Both the position numbers and the translations under genes were made by a program. From Desulfovibrio piger (GTDB lineage: Bacteria > Desulfobacterota > Desulfovibrionia > Desulfovibrionales > Desulfovibrionaceae), in contig NZ_OX636706.1 of the NCBI RefSeq assembly GCF_951793255.1, positions 2,040,001 to 2,104,000 of the forward strand: a stretch of 64,000 bases of DNA, written 5' to 3'. Below, in pieces: positions 16,049-25,531 of the stretch (within the stretch, counting starts at the first letter, position 1; the number at the start of each line of letters is the position of its first letter). The notes under the pieces were generated by a model that worked only from the letters and a program-made list of their open reading frames with translations, ran no database searches and was not told where the DNA came from.

Positions 16049-19000
16049 ATGTTTTCGCGCATCTTCATCGAACGTCCCCGCCTTGCCGCTGTGGTGAGCC
16101 TGATCCTGCTGCTGGCCGGCGGCATCTCCCTGGCCAACCTGCCGGTGGCGGAATATCCCGAGATCGCGCCCCCCACGCTCTTCGTTTCGGCGACCTATTC
16201 CGGGGCCAGTGCCGACGTGGTGGCCCAGACCGTGGCCATGCCTTTGGAGAACGAGATCAACGGCGTGGAGGACCTGCTGTACTTTTCTTCCACCAGCAGC
16301 AATTCCGGCTCCTATTCCTGCTCCGTGACCTTCCGCTCCGGCACGGATTCCGACATCGCCCTCGTCAACCTGCAAAATGCCGTCAAACGCGCGGAGGCCC
16401 AGCTGCCCAGCGAGGTGACCAAGGTCGGCATCACGGTGGAGAAGCGCGGCAACGATATCCTGGCCATGCTGGCCTTCCAGACCGACGGCACCTCCCTGAG
16501 CCTGAACGAGCTGGTCAACTATGTGAACAACAACGTCAAGGATGCCCTGGCCCGTCTGGAGGGGGTCTCCTCGTCGGACATGATGTCGCAGCAGGAATAC
16601 GCCATGCGCATCTGGATGGACCCCTTGCGCATGTCCGGGCTCGGCATCTCGTCCAGCGAGATCAGGAGCGCCGTGGAGGCGCAGAACGTGCAGGCGGCCG
16701 CGGGCACGCTGGGGGCCGAAGGCAGCAACCGTTACGTTTCCTACAAGCTCAATGCGCAGGGGCGCCTCAAGACGGCGGAAGAATTCGGCGAGATCGTGGT
16801 CCGCTCCGATGCCGACAGCGGCCGGATAGTACGCCTGCGGGACGTGGCCACCGTGGAGCTGGGCTCCAGCAGCTATTCAGGACGTTCCACCTTCAACGGC
16901 AAGGAAAGCGTGGGCCTGTCCCTGTACCGGAGCCCTGATGCCAATGCGCTGGCGACCATGAACCGCATCAAGGCCGAGCTGGCCACCTGGGAGCAGCGCT
17001 TTCCGCCCGGTGTGAGCTATTCCATCGCCTATGACCCGACCAAGTTCATCGTCGCCTCCATGCGGGAGATGGTCTCCACCCTGGTGGTGGCCCTGATCCT
17101 GGTCGTTCTGGTGACGTGGCTGTTCATCCAGGACTGGCGGGCCACGCTCATCCCGGCGGTGGCCATCCCCGTGTCGCTGGTGGGGACCTTCAGCGTCATG
17201 TACGCCCTGGGATACAGCATCAACACCCTGACCATGTTCGGCCTGATCCTCGTCATCGGTTCCCTGGTGGACGATGCCATCGTGGTGGTGGAGAACACGC
17301 AGGGCATCATGGAACGCGAAGGCCTGCCCGCCCGTGAGGCAGCCATAAAAAGCATGCGGCAGATCACCGGGGCCGTCATCGCCACGACCCTGGTCACGGT
17401 GGCCTGCTATGCGCCTCTGGCCTTTTACGGCGGCATGGTGGGGGCCATCTACCGCCAGTTCGCGGTGAGCATGTGCGTGGCCCTTTGCCTTTCCACCGTG
17501 GTGGCGCTGACGCTCAGCCCGGCTCTGTGCGCCCTGGTCCTGCGCAGGTCGGGCGGGCAGTGTGCCCCCATCTTCCTGCCCGTCAACAGGTTCCTGGACG
17601 CCCTGCGCGGCCGCTACCTGGGCCTGACGGGGCGTCTTGTGCGGCGCGGCGGGCTGACGCTGGGCATACTGGGCGGGACCTTCCTCGGCGTATGGCTTCT
17701 GTACGGGCATATCTCGCCGTCGTTCCTGCCCATGGAAGACAAGGGCGTCATCTTCTGCAATGTGGAATTGCCCGGCGATGCTGTCCAGGAACGTACCGAT
17801 GCGGTGCTGGCCACGGTGCGCGAGCGTCTGGCGGCCATCCCCGGCATCCGTTCCGTCATGCAGGTCTCGGGCATGAGCATGCTCAGCGGCAGCGGGGAGA
17901 ACGCGGCCATGTGCATCGTGGAGCTGGATCCCTGGGAGGAGCGCAGCGCGCCGCAGACCCGCCTTTCGGCCATCATGGGACAGATCCAGGCACGGACGCA
18001 TGACATCGCCGCCGCCAGCATCGTGGCCTTCACGCCGCCGGCCATCATGGGCCTGGGAGCCACGGGCGGTGCCTCGTTCGACATCTGCGGCATCGGGGAC
18101 ATCGATGCTTCCGCACTGGCCACCGTCACGGACGCCTTTGTCCGTGATCTGTCGGCACGCCCCGAGACCATGTTCGCCATGACTGCCTATGATGCGGCCA
18201 CGCCGCAGCTCCGCCTGCGCCTGGACCGCGAAAAGGCCGAACTGTTGGGCGTACAGGCCGGGACCGTGTTTTCCACGCTCCAGGATGTGCTGGCGTCCTA
18301 CTATATCAACGACTTCACCCTGAGCGGCAACAATTTCGAGGTCAAGCTCCAGGCCGGGGCCGACTCCCGCTCGTCGCTGCATCATGTGGAAGAATTGCTC
18401 ATCCCCAACAGCAACGGCGACATGGTGCCCCTGAGCGCTCTGGGCACGCTCCAGTATGAAGTGGGGCCGCGCCAGATCACGCGCTTCAACAAGATGGTCG
18501 CGGCGGAGATCAACGCCCAGAGCGCCCCCGGTGTCAGCTCCGGCGACCTGTATGCGGCCATCGAGGGCATCAAGCTGCCCGCGGGCTACCATATCGAATG
18601 GACGGGCCTCAGCTATCAGGAAAAGCAGAACACCGGGCAGATCGTGTTCCTCATGGGGCTGGCCCTGCTGTTCGCCTATCTTTTCCTGGTGGCGCAGTAC
18701 GAGAGCTGGACGATCCCCGTGCCGGTGATGCTGACCGTCAGCTTCGCCGTGTTGGGGGCCCTGCTGGGGCTGATCGTCTGCGGGGAATCCATGAGCATCT
18801 ATGCCCAGCTGGGCCTGGTCATGCTCATCGGCCTTGCGGCCAAGAACGCCATCCTGATGGTGGAATTCTCCAAGCAGGAACGCGAGGGCGGCAAAGGCAT
18901 CGAGGAGGCGGCCCTTTCGGGGGCTAACCTGCGTTTCCGCGCCGTGATGATGACGGCCTGGAGCTTCCTCTTCGGCGTTCTGCCCCTGGTGTTCGCGGAC

Positions 19001-20539
19001 GGTGCGGGTGCCGCCAGCCGTCAGGCCATCGGCATCACGACCTTTGCCGGCATGCTGGCGGCCACATGTGTGGGCATCGTGTTCACACCGGCCCTGTATG
19101 CCGTTTTCCAGCGCCTGCGCGAAAAGGCTTCGAGAAAGTTCCGCGGCGGTCGCGCGGCCCTGTGCCTGCTGCTGGCCGTGGGCCTGTCCGGTCTGGGCGG
19201 CTGCACCCTGGGGCCTGACTTCAAGCGGGCGGACGCGGACGTACCGGAAAACTTCCTGCCCGGCACGCTTGCCGGTACGGGTGCTCCCCTGCGCCCGTCC
19301 TGGTGGGAGGATTTTCATGATCCGCTGCTGACGGCCCTGGTGCTCGAAGCCCAGGAGGGGAGCCTTTCCGTCCGGCAGGCCGTGCAGCGGGTGGCCCAGT
19401 CGCGGGCGGCACGCATGGAGGCCCGTGCGGAATTCCTGCCGGATGCCACCGGGACGGGCGAGCTTGCCCGCTCCCGGAACTATGCGCCCGACGGGACAGC
19501 CACCAAACTGGACGCCTCCGTGCAGCTGGCCTTGGCCGTGGACGTGTTCGGCGGGCTGCGGCGCAGCCTGGAAGCTGCCGGGGCCGATCTGGAGGCCGCG
19601 GGCATAAGCCTTGCCGACGCACGCGCCTCCCTGGCGGTGGAAGTGGCCAATGGCTATGTGGATCTGCGGCTGGCACAGGAAAAACTCCGCATCGCGCTGG
19701 AGAACGTGGCCGTGCAGCGGGATACGGTACGCGTCATCCAGGCCCGTGCCGATGCCGGTACCGTGGCCATGCTCGACCTGCATGCCGCCCGGGCCCAGAT
19801 GGAGACCACGCAGGCGTCCGTGCCGTCGGCGGAAGCGGAGGTCGTGGCGGCCATCCGCGGTCTGGAGGCCCTTGCCGGCCGCAATCCCGGCATGTTCGAT
19901 GCCCGGCTGTCCCCCGCCGGGCCCATACCGGAATTGCGCAGTCTGCCTTCGGCCGTGCCTTCCGATCTGCTGCGCCGCAGGCCGGACGTCCGCAAGGCCG
20001 AAGCCGAGCACCATGCGGCCACGGCACGCATCGGGGTGGCCCAGGCCGCGCTCTTTCCCAGCTTTTCCCTTGTGGGCAGCGGGGCCGTCACTTCCTCGGA
20101 CTTCGTCTCCTGGAGCGACGCCATGAAGAGCCTGGGCGTGGGGCCCATGGCAAGCTGGAACATCTTCTCGTTCGGCCGGAACAAGGCCATGGTGGATCAA
20201 GCCCGGGCAGCCGCGGCAGAGGCCGCTCTTGTGTACCGGGAAACGGTCCTGGAGGCCCTGCATGACGTGGAGACGTCCTGGTCGGCCTATGAAAAGGAAT
20301 CACGCCGGGAAGACGGCCTGCGTGCGGCCCGGGACCATCAGAGACAGGCCCTGCGGCTTTCCCGCGATCTGTACGCGGGGGGCAAGGGCGACTATCTGGA
20401 TGTCCTGACGGCCCAGGCATCCAGCCTGAGCGCCGAGACGGAATACGCCTCGCATCGGGCGGCCATGGCCAAGGATGCTGTTTCTCTCGTCAGGGCCCTT
20501 GGCGGCGGCTGGACAGGAGAAAACATGACGCAGCCTTGA
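16049..20539 (+). CDS. RND (HAE1) efflux pump fused to OprM/NodT-type outer-membrane lipoprotein
   Basis: A single 1496-codon frame encodes two proteins that are normally separate. Residues 1 to about 1027 are an AcrB-type proton/drug antiporter: the TM4 proton-relay pair is present in GSLVDDAIVVVEN, and the TM10 Lys in GLAAKNAILMVEF. Residues about 1029-1496 are an OprM/NodT-type channel with an internal lipoprotein signal (RKFRGGRAALCLLLAVGL...) and lipobox LGGC at Cys1052. The junction codon is TCG at 19130, exactly where a free channel would have its ATG. No in-frame ATG, GTG or TTG exists between the pump and the signal core, so separate initiation is unlikely. Signal peptidase II could still release a lipidated channel. 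The ATG at 16049 follows the adaptor stop by 1 nt. Confidence 0.9.
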   Translation: MFSRIFIERPRLAAVVSLILLLAGGISLANLPVAEYPEIAPPTLFVSATYSGASADVVAQTVAMPLENEINGVEDLLYFSSTSSNSGSYSCSVTFRSGTDSDIALVNLQNAVKRAEAQLPSEVTKVGITVEKRGNDILAMLAFQTDGTSLSLNELVNYVNNNVKDALARLEGVSSSDMMSQQEYAMRIWMDPLRMSGLGISSSEIRSAVEAQNVQAAAGTLGAEGSNRYVSYKLNAQGRLKTAEEFGEIVVRSDADSGRIVRLRDVATVELGSSSYSGRSTFNGKESVGLSLYRSPDANALATMNRIKAELATWEQRFPPGVSYSIAYDPTKFIVASMREMVSTLVVALILVVLVTWLFIQDWRATLIPAVAIPVSLVGTFSVMYALGYSINTLTMFGLILVIGSLVDDAIVVVENTQGIMEREGLPAREAAIKSMRQITGAVIATTLVTVACYAPLAFYGGMVGAIYRQFAVSMCVALCLSTVVALTLSPALCALVLRRSGGQCAPIFLPVNRFLDALRGRYLGLTGRLVRRGGLTLGILGGTFLGVWLLYGHISPSFLPMEDKGVIFCNVELPGDAVQERTDAVLATVRERLAAIPGIRSVMQVSGMSMLSGSGENAAMCIVELDPWEERSAPQTRLSAIMGQIQARTHDIAAASIVAFTPPAIMGLGATGGASFDICGIGDIDASALATVTDAFVRDLSARPETMFAMTAYDAATPQLRLRLDREKAELLGVQAGTVFSTLQDVLASYYINDFTLSGNNFEVKLQAGADSRSSLHHVEELLIPNSNGDMVPLSALGTLQYEVGPRQITRFNKMVAAEINAQSAPGVSSGDLYAAIEGIKLPAGYHIEWTGLSYQEKQNTGQIVFLMGLALLFAYLFLVAQYESWTIPVPVMLTVSFAVLGALLGLIVCGESMSIYAQLGLVMLIGLAAKNAILMVEFSKQEREGGKGIEEAALSGANLRFRAVMMTAWSFLFGVLPLVFADGAGAASRQAIGITTFAGMLAATCVGIVFTPALYAVFQRLREKASRKFRGGRAALCLLLAVGLSGLGGCTLGPDFKRADADVPENFLPGTLAGTGAPLRPSWWEDFHDPLLTALVLEAQEGSLSVRQAVQRVAQSRAARMEARAEFLPDATGTGELARSRNYAPDGTATKLDASVQLALAVDVFGGLRRSLEAAGADLEAAGISLADARASLAVEVANGYVDLRLAQEKLRIALENVAVQRDTVRVIQARADAGTVAMLDLHAARAQMETTQASVPSAEAEVVAAIRGLEALAGRNPGMFDARLSPAGPIPELRSLPSAVPSDLLRRRPDVRKAEAEHHAATARIGVAQAALFPSFSLVGSGAVTSSDFVSWSDAMKSLGVGPMASWNIFSFGRNKAMVDQARAAAAEAALVYRETVLEALHDVETSWSAYEKESRREDGLRAARDHQRQALRLSRDLYAGGKGDYLDVLTAQASSLSAETEYASHRAAMAKDAVSLVRALGGGWTGENMTQP

Positions 20540-20544
20540 TGAAA

Positions 20545-20576
20545 AAGAGCCCTGCCGGATACCGGCAGGGCTCTTT
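20545..20576. terminator. Bidirectional terminator between convergent genes
   Basis: A perfect 15-bp inverted repeat (AAAGAGCCCTGCCGG with CCGGCAGGGCTCTTT, loop ATA... of 2 nt) starts 5 nt after the efflux stop. It has A and T runs on both sides and also ends the convergent lipoprotein gene. Confidence 0.85.
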
Positions 20577-20599
20577 CATATCGGTAGACCGGCCGCATC

Positions 20600-21280
20600 T
20601 CAGTTGGCCGTGACTTCCTTTTCTTCCACCACAGGCGCTTCATCCTCATCCAGCGTCACGACGAAATAGCGTCGCCCGCCGGTATCCTTGCCCAGGTGCT
20701 GCTGCAAAACGGGCAGCATGGCCTGCAGCAGGGTGCGGAAGTCATCATCCCGTCCCGTACAGCGGATTTCTGTCCGCCAGAGGTTCTTGCCGCGGCCGCC
20801 GTCCGGTGCCCGGGTGCAGCCTTCCAGCAGCAGCCCGGCATGGAAAAAGACCTTGGTCCGCGTCTCTTCCTCGCGCACCCAGCGGGTATGGCGAAAATGC
20901 CCCCGGCCCCAGGTGTAGGGCACATAGCTGACCGTGGTGTAGATGCGCACGTCGGGCTCGCTGATGCCGAAGCTGATGAAGACCAGGTTGTCGCTTTTGT
21001 CCTGCGGCTGTCCGTCCAGTTTCAGGGTGTAGCCCCGGGCCGTGAAGCAGGGCTCCAGCTGTGCGGCCACATCCCGGAACAGCAGGTCGTCCTCGGCCAT
21101 GCCTTCCACGCCGGGGCGGGGCACATAGACGGTGCCGGCGCTGTCGGCCTGGGGGCCGCGCAGGGAATCCACGCTCACGCCGTACTGGGGGGCGCAGGCG
21201 CCCAGCCAGGGCAGGAGCAGCAAACAGAGCAGAATCAGGCAGCAAGGCCTGCCGGTATGACGGAAGCGGGGACGGATCAT
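20600..21280 (-). CDS. Lipoprotein, DUF4136-like
   Basis: The 226-residue precursor has an Arg-rich n-region, a Leu-rich core and a lipobox ending LGAC (Cys about residue 29), so it should be a membrane-anchored lipoprotein. The mature part has a beta-rich domain (SDNLVFISFGISEPDVRIYTTVSY...) similar in outline to DUF4136 lipoproteins, and an acidic tail. Function is unknown. It is separated by 110 nt from the membrane protein gene upstream and may share its transcript. Confidence 0.75.
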   Translation of the reverse strand: MIRPRFRHTGRPCCLILLCLLLLPWLGACAPQYGVSVDSLRGPQADSAGTVYVPRPGVEGMAEDDLLFRDVAAQLEPCFTARGYTLKLDGQPQDKSDNLVFISFGISEPDVRIYTTVSYVPYTWGRGHFRHTRWVREEETRTKVFFHAGLLLEGCTRAPDGGRGKNLWRTEIRCTGRDDDFRTLLQAMLPVLQQHLGKDTGGRRYFVVTLDEDEAPVVEEKEVTAN

Positions 21281-21390
21281 GCGACACCCCCCTTGGTGGT
21301 ATGCCGAGGCTCAGGAACTGTCCGCCTGTGCCACGGGGCACCGGCAGGCAGGGCACTTTTTGCACCCGGATGTTTTTTGACGGGGCCTGT

Positions 21391-21966
21391 TTACAGGGTC
21401 GCGCCGAGGGCGGCGAGGCACGAGACCCCGGCCAGCAGGACGGCCAGCAGCAGGGTCAGCAGCTTGCCGCCGGTGGAGATACGGCGCGGGGCCACCTGCA
21501 TCTTCAGGGCCACCATGCCCTGGAGGATGCGCTGCAGGGGCCAGAGCACGCTCAGCAGGAGACCGCCGGCACAAATCAGGATCATGCCTTTGACGCCCTG
21601 GACTTCCAGCAGCTGGACGAAGGCGTCCTTCCAGGGCATCTGCTGCCGGCTCATGGCGGTGCTGATCTCGTTGATGCGCTGCTGGGACTCCGCTCCGATC
21701 AGGGTCGAGCTGGCGGTGGCCATGCCGCCGATGAGCAGGAAGACCAGCAGGAGGAAGAGCCCGGCCGAGCCCATGATCCAGGAGGCGTGCTGGGCATCGT
21801 CCTCCAAGCCTTCCTTGCGGGCGCTGTTGCGGATCGTCAGGGCCAGCAGGGGGGCGATGATCCAGAGCAGGAAACTCAGGTTGGACAGGGGCGTGGCGAA
21901 CATGGCCACAAGCAGCAGGAAGTACAATCCCCACAGCGGCAGGGGATTGCGGATGGCAGCAGACAT
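21391..21966 (-). CDS. Membrane protein of unknown function
   Basis: The 191-residue protein has four hydrophobic segments, around residues 10-27, 28-45, 65-90 and 125-190 (the last probably two passes). I do not recognise a family. The ATG at 21966 was chosen because the frame upstream of it overlaps the ABC ATPase gene in another frame. It lies downstream of the phosphate ABC genes on the same strand with a 139-nt gap, so a link to phosphate uptake is only positional. Confidence 0.7.
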   Translation of the reverse strand: MSAAIRNPLPLWGLYFLLLVAMFATPLSNLSFLLWIIAPLLALTIRNSARKEGLEDDAQHASWIMGSAGLFLLLVFLLIGGMATASSTLIGAESQQRINEISTAMSRQQMPWKDAFVQLLEVQGVKGMILICAGGLLLSVLWPLQRILQGMVALKMQVAPRRISTGGKLLTLLLAVLLAGVSCLAALGATL

Positions 21967-22105
21967 GACGGATCCTTGCAAGGGGTTAGACGATCTGCCC
22001 GTCACGGACAGGGGTTCCTTCTTTCTGGATAGCATGATGCCTGCCGCCCTGCCAGCGGAAAAACACCGGCCCGCCGGACGTGGTGTTGACTGCGAGCCCC
22101 TCGTC

Positions 22106-22864
22106 TCAGGCCTGTCCCGCCGCATCCTCATGGGGGAAGATGCGGGCCAGCTCTTCCGGCGGGAAGGGGCCGCGGGCATGGCCGTCCTCAAAAAGCAGGA
22201 GTCGGGTCGCCAGACGGCGTGCCTGGGCGATCCCGTGCGAGACGAGGATGATGGCGTAACGTTCCGAAAGCTGCAGGAGCAGATCCTCGATGCGGCGGGT
22301 ACTGGCCGGGTCGAGGGAGGCCGTGGGCTCGTCCAGCAGGAGGATCTGCGGCTCCAGGGCCAGCGTGCGGGCCAGACAGAGGCGTTGCTGCTGGCCGCCG
22401 GAAAGGGAGCCGGCAGGGTCGCCCAGCCTGTCATGGACTTCCGGCCACAGGCCCACGTCTTCCAGACTGCGCCGGGCCCGTGAGCGGGCCTCGTCCATAT
22501 CCAGCCCGGCAGCCAGTTGCAGGGGCAGCAGCAGGTTTTGTCCGATACTGGCCGGCAGCACGTTGGGAGTCTGGAAGACCATGCCCACCTGACGGCGCAG
22601 ACGGGAGAGGGCCTCCTCGCCCCGCAGGCGGCTGATGTCCCGCATCTCCCCGTCCAGTAAAAGTTCCACCTGCCCCTGCATGCGGCTGTCCTTGGTGCAG
22701 TCGTGCAGGCGGTTCAGGCAGCGCAGGAAACTGGTCTTTCCGGAACCGGAACGCCCCAGCAGGACGCTGATGCCGTGGCGCGGCAGTTCAAGATCCACAT
22801 GGTGCAGGATGGCGCGGCCGTTGAGGTGCAGGCACAGATCATGGATGCGGACAAAAGGGGTCAT
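22106..22864 (-). CDS. pstB: Phosphate ABC transporter ATP-binding protein (PstB-like)
   Basis: The 252-residue ABC ATPase has Walker A GRSGSGKTS near residue 37, signature LSGGQQQRL, Walker B ILLLDEPTASLD and a switch His in VSHG. Its order next to a PstC/PstA permease and PstS identifies the phosphate importer; sequence alone would also allow another anion ABC ATPase. The start overlaps the permease stop by 4 nt. No phoU gene follows, which is usual in complete pst-phoU operons. Confidence 0.9.
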   Translation of the reverse strand: MTPFVRIHDLCLHLNGRAILHHVDLELPRHGISVLLGRSGSGKTSFLRCLNRLHDCTKDSRMQGQVELLLDGEMRDISRLRGEEALSRLRRQVGMVFQTPNVLPASIGQNLLLPLQLAAGLDMDEARSRARRSLEDVGLWPEVHDRLGDPAGSLSGGQQQRLCLARTLALEPQILLLDEPTASLDPASTRRIEDLLLQLSERYAIILVSHGIAQARRLATRLLLFEDGHARGPFPPEELARIFPHEDAAGQA

Positions 22865-24645
22865 TGCGGTCCTCCCGAAAACGTCAGGGGCGTCATGCCC
22901 GGCTGCCGTTCCCGGCGGAAACGTTCATGCAGCCACCAGGCCAGCAGGAGCAGGCCGCCGGAAAGGGCCAGCAGGGTCAGGGCGGCGCCGAAGCCCCGCT
23001 GCAGCTCTTCCGGTGTCTGGTATTGGGCAGCCGTGTAATAGATGAAAAAGGGCAGGGCTTCGAAACGCAGGCCCAGACCGGCGGGGAGCCCCGCGTTGGC
23101 CACTACGCCGGTAAGCAGGATGACGGCCGTATCTTCGGCGGAGCGGCCCAGGGCCAGCATGACGCCGCTCAGGATGCCGCGGCTGGCCTGCGGCAGCAAC
23201 AGGTGCCGCACGACCTGGCCGTGGCGCAGGCCCAGGGCGGCCCCGCTCAGGCGCAGGGAGGCGGGCAGGCTCTCCAAGGCGGTGCGCGTGGTCACCACCA
23301 GCGCGGGCAGGACCAGCAGGGCCAGGCAGCCTCCGGCCAGCAACAGGCCGGAGCTGGCCCCGGCAAAGCCCAGACGATGCAGGAACAGGATGAGGGTGAA
23401 GCCGAAGATGCCCATGACGATGGACGGGACGCCGGACAGGATGTCCATCAGGCTGTTGAGCAGGCGCTGCATACGGGGCGGGGCGTATTCCGCCAGGTAG
23501 ATGCCGCAGCCGATGCCGGGCACGAGGACCAGGACCATGGTGATGCCCAGCAGGCAGAGGGTCCCCAGACAGGCGGGCCAGATGCCGTCCCAGATGGGAA
23601 AGCGTCCCAGCAGGGCGGGCCAGAACGGCGCGTCACCCACCAGAAGCGCGGCATCAAGCACCGGCAGCCCCCGCCAGAGCAAAAAGCCCAGCAGCGCGAG
23701 GACACAGGCGCTGCACAAAAGACCGGCACCGCGCGCCAGCAGGTGCAGGCCCGCGGGAGCATGGCGGCGCCAGAGGGCGGGGACGGGCGGCAGGAGCACG
23801 TCCTGCTTTTTTTCCAGACGCCGCAACACCAGGCTGACGCCGGTACTGATGCAGAGCAGAAGCCCCCCGGCCACGAACAGGGAATTGTAGGCCGGGCCGC
23901 CCACGTCCGTGGCCGTGACCAGCCCCATGTGGGCGGTCAGGGTCCGCAGCCCGGCGAACAGGTTTTGCGGGACGTTGGGCGCATTGCCGCTGAGCATGAG
24001 CGGGATGAGGGTGTCCCCGATGGCCCGGCCGAAGCCCAGCAGGCCGGCGGTCAGCAGCCAGCGGCGGACGGCGGGCAGGGCAAGGCAGGCAAGGACGGTA
24101 TCCCTGCTCATGCCCAGGGAAAGAGCGGGCAGGAGCAGGCGGCGCATCTGTTCGCGCAGGGCCACGTCCATGACCAGCACCATGGTGGGGCTGATGAGCA
24201 GGGCCAGGACACAGGCGGCGGAGAGCCAGCACAGGCCGGACCCCTGTCCGGCGGCTTCCCTGACCAGAGGCGTGAGCAGGAATACGGCGGCAAAGCCGTA
24301 GACCACCGTGGGGATGGCGGTCATGAAGCGGATGAGGCCCGTGAGCCATTTTTGCCAGAACGCCGGGCGGGGATCCTGTAGGGCGCAGGCCAGCCCCAGG
24401 GATAGGGGCCAGGCCAGCAGCAGGGCGGAAAAGGACAGGATGAGGGAGCCCGCCAGCATGGGCAGGATGCCGAAGTCCGCGGGGGGACGCCACGCCCAGG
24501 AGAAGATCAGGCTGCCCTGGGCGCTCCAGAGCACCGGCAGGGCAAAGCAGCCTACCAGGGCGAACAGGGCGCCCGTGGCAAGGATGACGAGCAGGCCGCA
24601 CAGGCGGGGCAGGGTCCCGCTATGCCGCAGAAAAGGAAATGCCAT
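22861..24645 (-). CDS. Fused PstC-PstA phosphate permease
   Basis: One 594-residue chain carries two ABC permease domains. The first half (about 1-285) has the EAA-type loop GMSRDTVLACLALPAVRRWLLTAG and GRAIGDTLIP. A linker with KKQDVLLPPVPALWRR follows, and the second half (about 300-590) has GLRHGQVVRHLLLPQASRGILSGVMLALGRSAEDTAVI. These are the cytoplasmic loops that contact the ATPase, present once per half, so both subunits of the usual heterodimer are fused. It lies 52 nt behind pstS and overlaps pstB. Membrane segments number about 13. Confidence 0.9.
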   Translation of the reverse strand: MAFPFLRHSGTLPRLCGLLVILATGALFALVGCFALPVLWSAQGSLIFSWAWRPPADFGILPMLAGSLILSFSALLLAWPLSLGLACALQDPRPAFWQKWLTGLIRFMTAIPTVVYGFAAVFLLTPLVREAAGQGSGLCWLSAACVLALLISPTMVLVMDVALREQMRRLLLPALSLGMSRDTVLACLALPAVRRWLLTAGLLGFGRAIGDTLIPLMLSGNAPNVPQNLFAGLRTLTAHMGLVTATDVGGPAYNSLFVAGGLLLCISTGVSLVLRRLEKKQDVLLPPVPALWRRHAPAGLHLLARGAGLLCSACVLALLGFLLWRGLPVLDAALLVGDAPFWPALLGRFPIWDGIWPACLGTLCLLGITMVLVLVPGIGCGIYLAEYAPPRMQRLLNSLMDILSGVPSIVMGIFGFTLILFLHRLGFAGASSGLLLAGGCLALLVLPALVVTTRTALESLPASLRLSGAALGLRHGQVVRHLLLPQASRGILSGVMLALGRSAEDTAVILLTGVVANAGLPAGLGLRFEALPFFIYYTAAQYQTPEELQRGFGAALTLLALSGGLLLLAWWLHERFRRERQPGMTPLTFSGGPQ

Positions 24646-24697
24646 GTTCAGTATCCCGGCGGGGCGGCATGGCCGCCCCGCATAGTACGATGACGGA

Positions 24698-25531
24698 TTA
24701 CTTGCGGCCGGTGGGGATGTAGCCGCTCTTTTCGATGATGGCGCTGCCTTCAGGCGAGTAGATATAGTCGATGAAGGCCTTGGTCAGGCCGGAGGGCGCA
24801 CCCTTGGTGTTCATGTACAGCAGGCGGGTCAGGGTGTAGGCGCCGGAGGCGGCGTTTTCCTGCGAGGGGACCATCTTGTCGAAGGTCAGGGCAGCCACGC
24901 TCTTGTCCACATGGCCGATGCCCACATAACCGATGCCCAGCTTGTCCTGGCCGATGGCCGTCTTCATGGCGCCGTTGGAGTTCACCACATTGGCGGAAGC
25001 CACGATGGGGCCTTTTTTCAGGGCCTTTTCCACAAAGACTTCACGGGTGCCGCTGCCGTCTTCGCGGGTGTAGACCGTGATGGGGGCGTCAGCGCCGCCC
25101 AGGGCCTTCCAGTTGGTGATCTTGCCGGCAAAGATGTCCTGGGCCTGCTGGGCCGTGATGGCCCGCACCTTGTTGGCGGGGTTGACCACCAGGGCCACAC
25201 CGTCGATGGCAAAGGGGAAGCTCTGCAGACCGTACTTGGCGATCTCCTTTTCCTTGAGGGCGCGGCCGGTATTGCCGATCTGCACCAGGCCTTCGCCCAC
25301 CTGCTGCACCCCCACGCCGGAGCCGCCGCCGGCCACGGTGATGCGGATGTCGGGATTGGCGGTCATGATGTTTTTGGCGGCGCCTTTCATGACCGGGATG
25401 TGGGCCGTGCCGCCGGCGATATCAAGCGTGCCGGAAAGGCCCTTGAAGCTGTCCAGCGGAGCGGCGTGGGACGTCATGGCAAAGATCAGGCCCGCCATCA
25501 GGGCGGGCAGCAGGAAACGGCAGGTTTTCAT
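24698..25531 (-). CDS. pstS: Phosphate-binding periplasmic protein
   Basis: The 277-residue precursor has a typical signal peptide (MKTCRFLLPALMAGLIFAMTSHA). The mature PstS-type protein shows the phosphate-binding signatures AGGGSGVGVQQVGEG and TREDGSGTREVFVEKAL. It captures phosphate in the periplasm for the fused permease. The ATG at 25531 starts the signal peptide and is preceded by a GAGAGG site; the frame remains open further upstream but without support. It is the first gene of the pst operon. No clear Pho box was recognised upstream. Confidence 0.95.
   Translation of the reverse strand: MKTCRFLLPALMAGLIFAMTSHAAPLDSFKGLSGTLDIAGGTAHIPVMKGAAKNIMTANPDIRITVAGGGSGVGVQQVGEGLVQIGNTGRALKEKEIAKYGLQSFPFAIDGVALVVNPANKVRAITAQQAQDIFAGKITNWKALGGADAPITVYTREDGSGTREVFVEKALKKGPIVASANVVNSNGAMKTAIGQDKLGIGYVGIGHVDKSVAALTFDKMVPSQENAASGAYTLTRLLYMNTKGAPSGLTKAFIDYIYSPEGSAIIEKSGYIPTGRK

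Noticed and set aside
16877..20263. Minus-strand frame of over 1100 codons opposite the efflux fusion
   Set aside because: Its translation is low-complexity, rich in His, Gln, Gly and Arg, as expected from the complement of a GC-rich gene, while the plus strand encodes recognisable pump and channel motifs.
22864..24381. Plus-strand frame of about 500 codons opposite the fused permease
   Set aside because: Gln/Gly/Ala-rich shadow translation; the minus strand encodes clear membrane and ABC-contact motifs.
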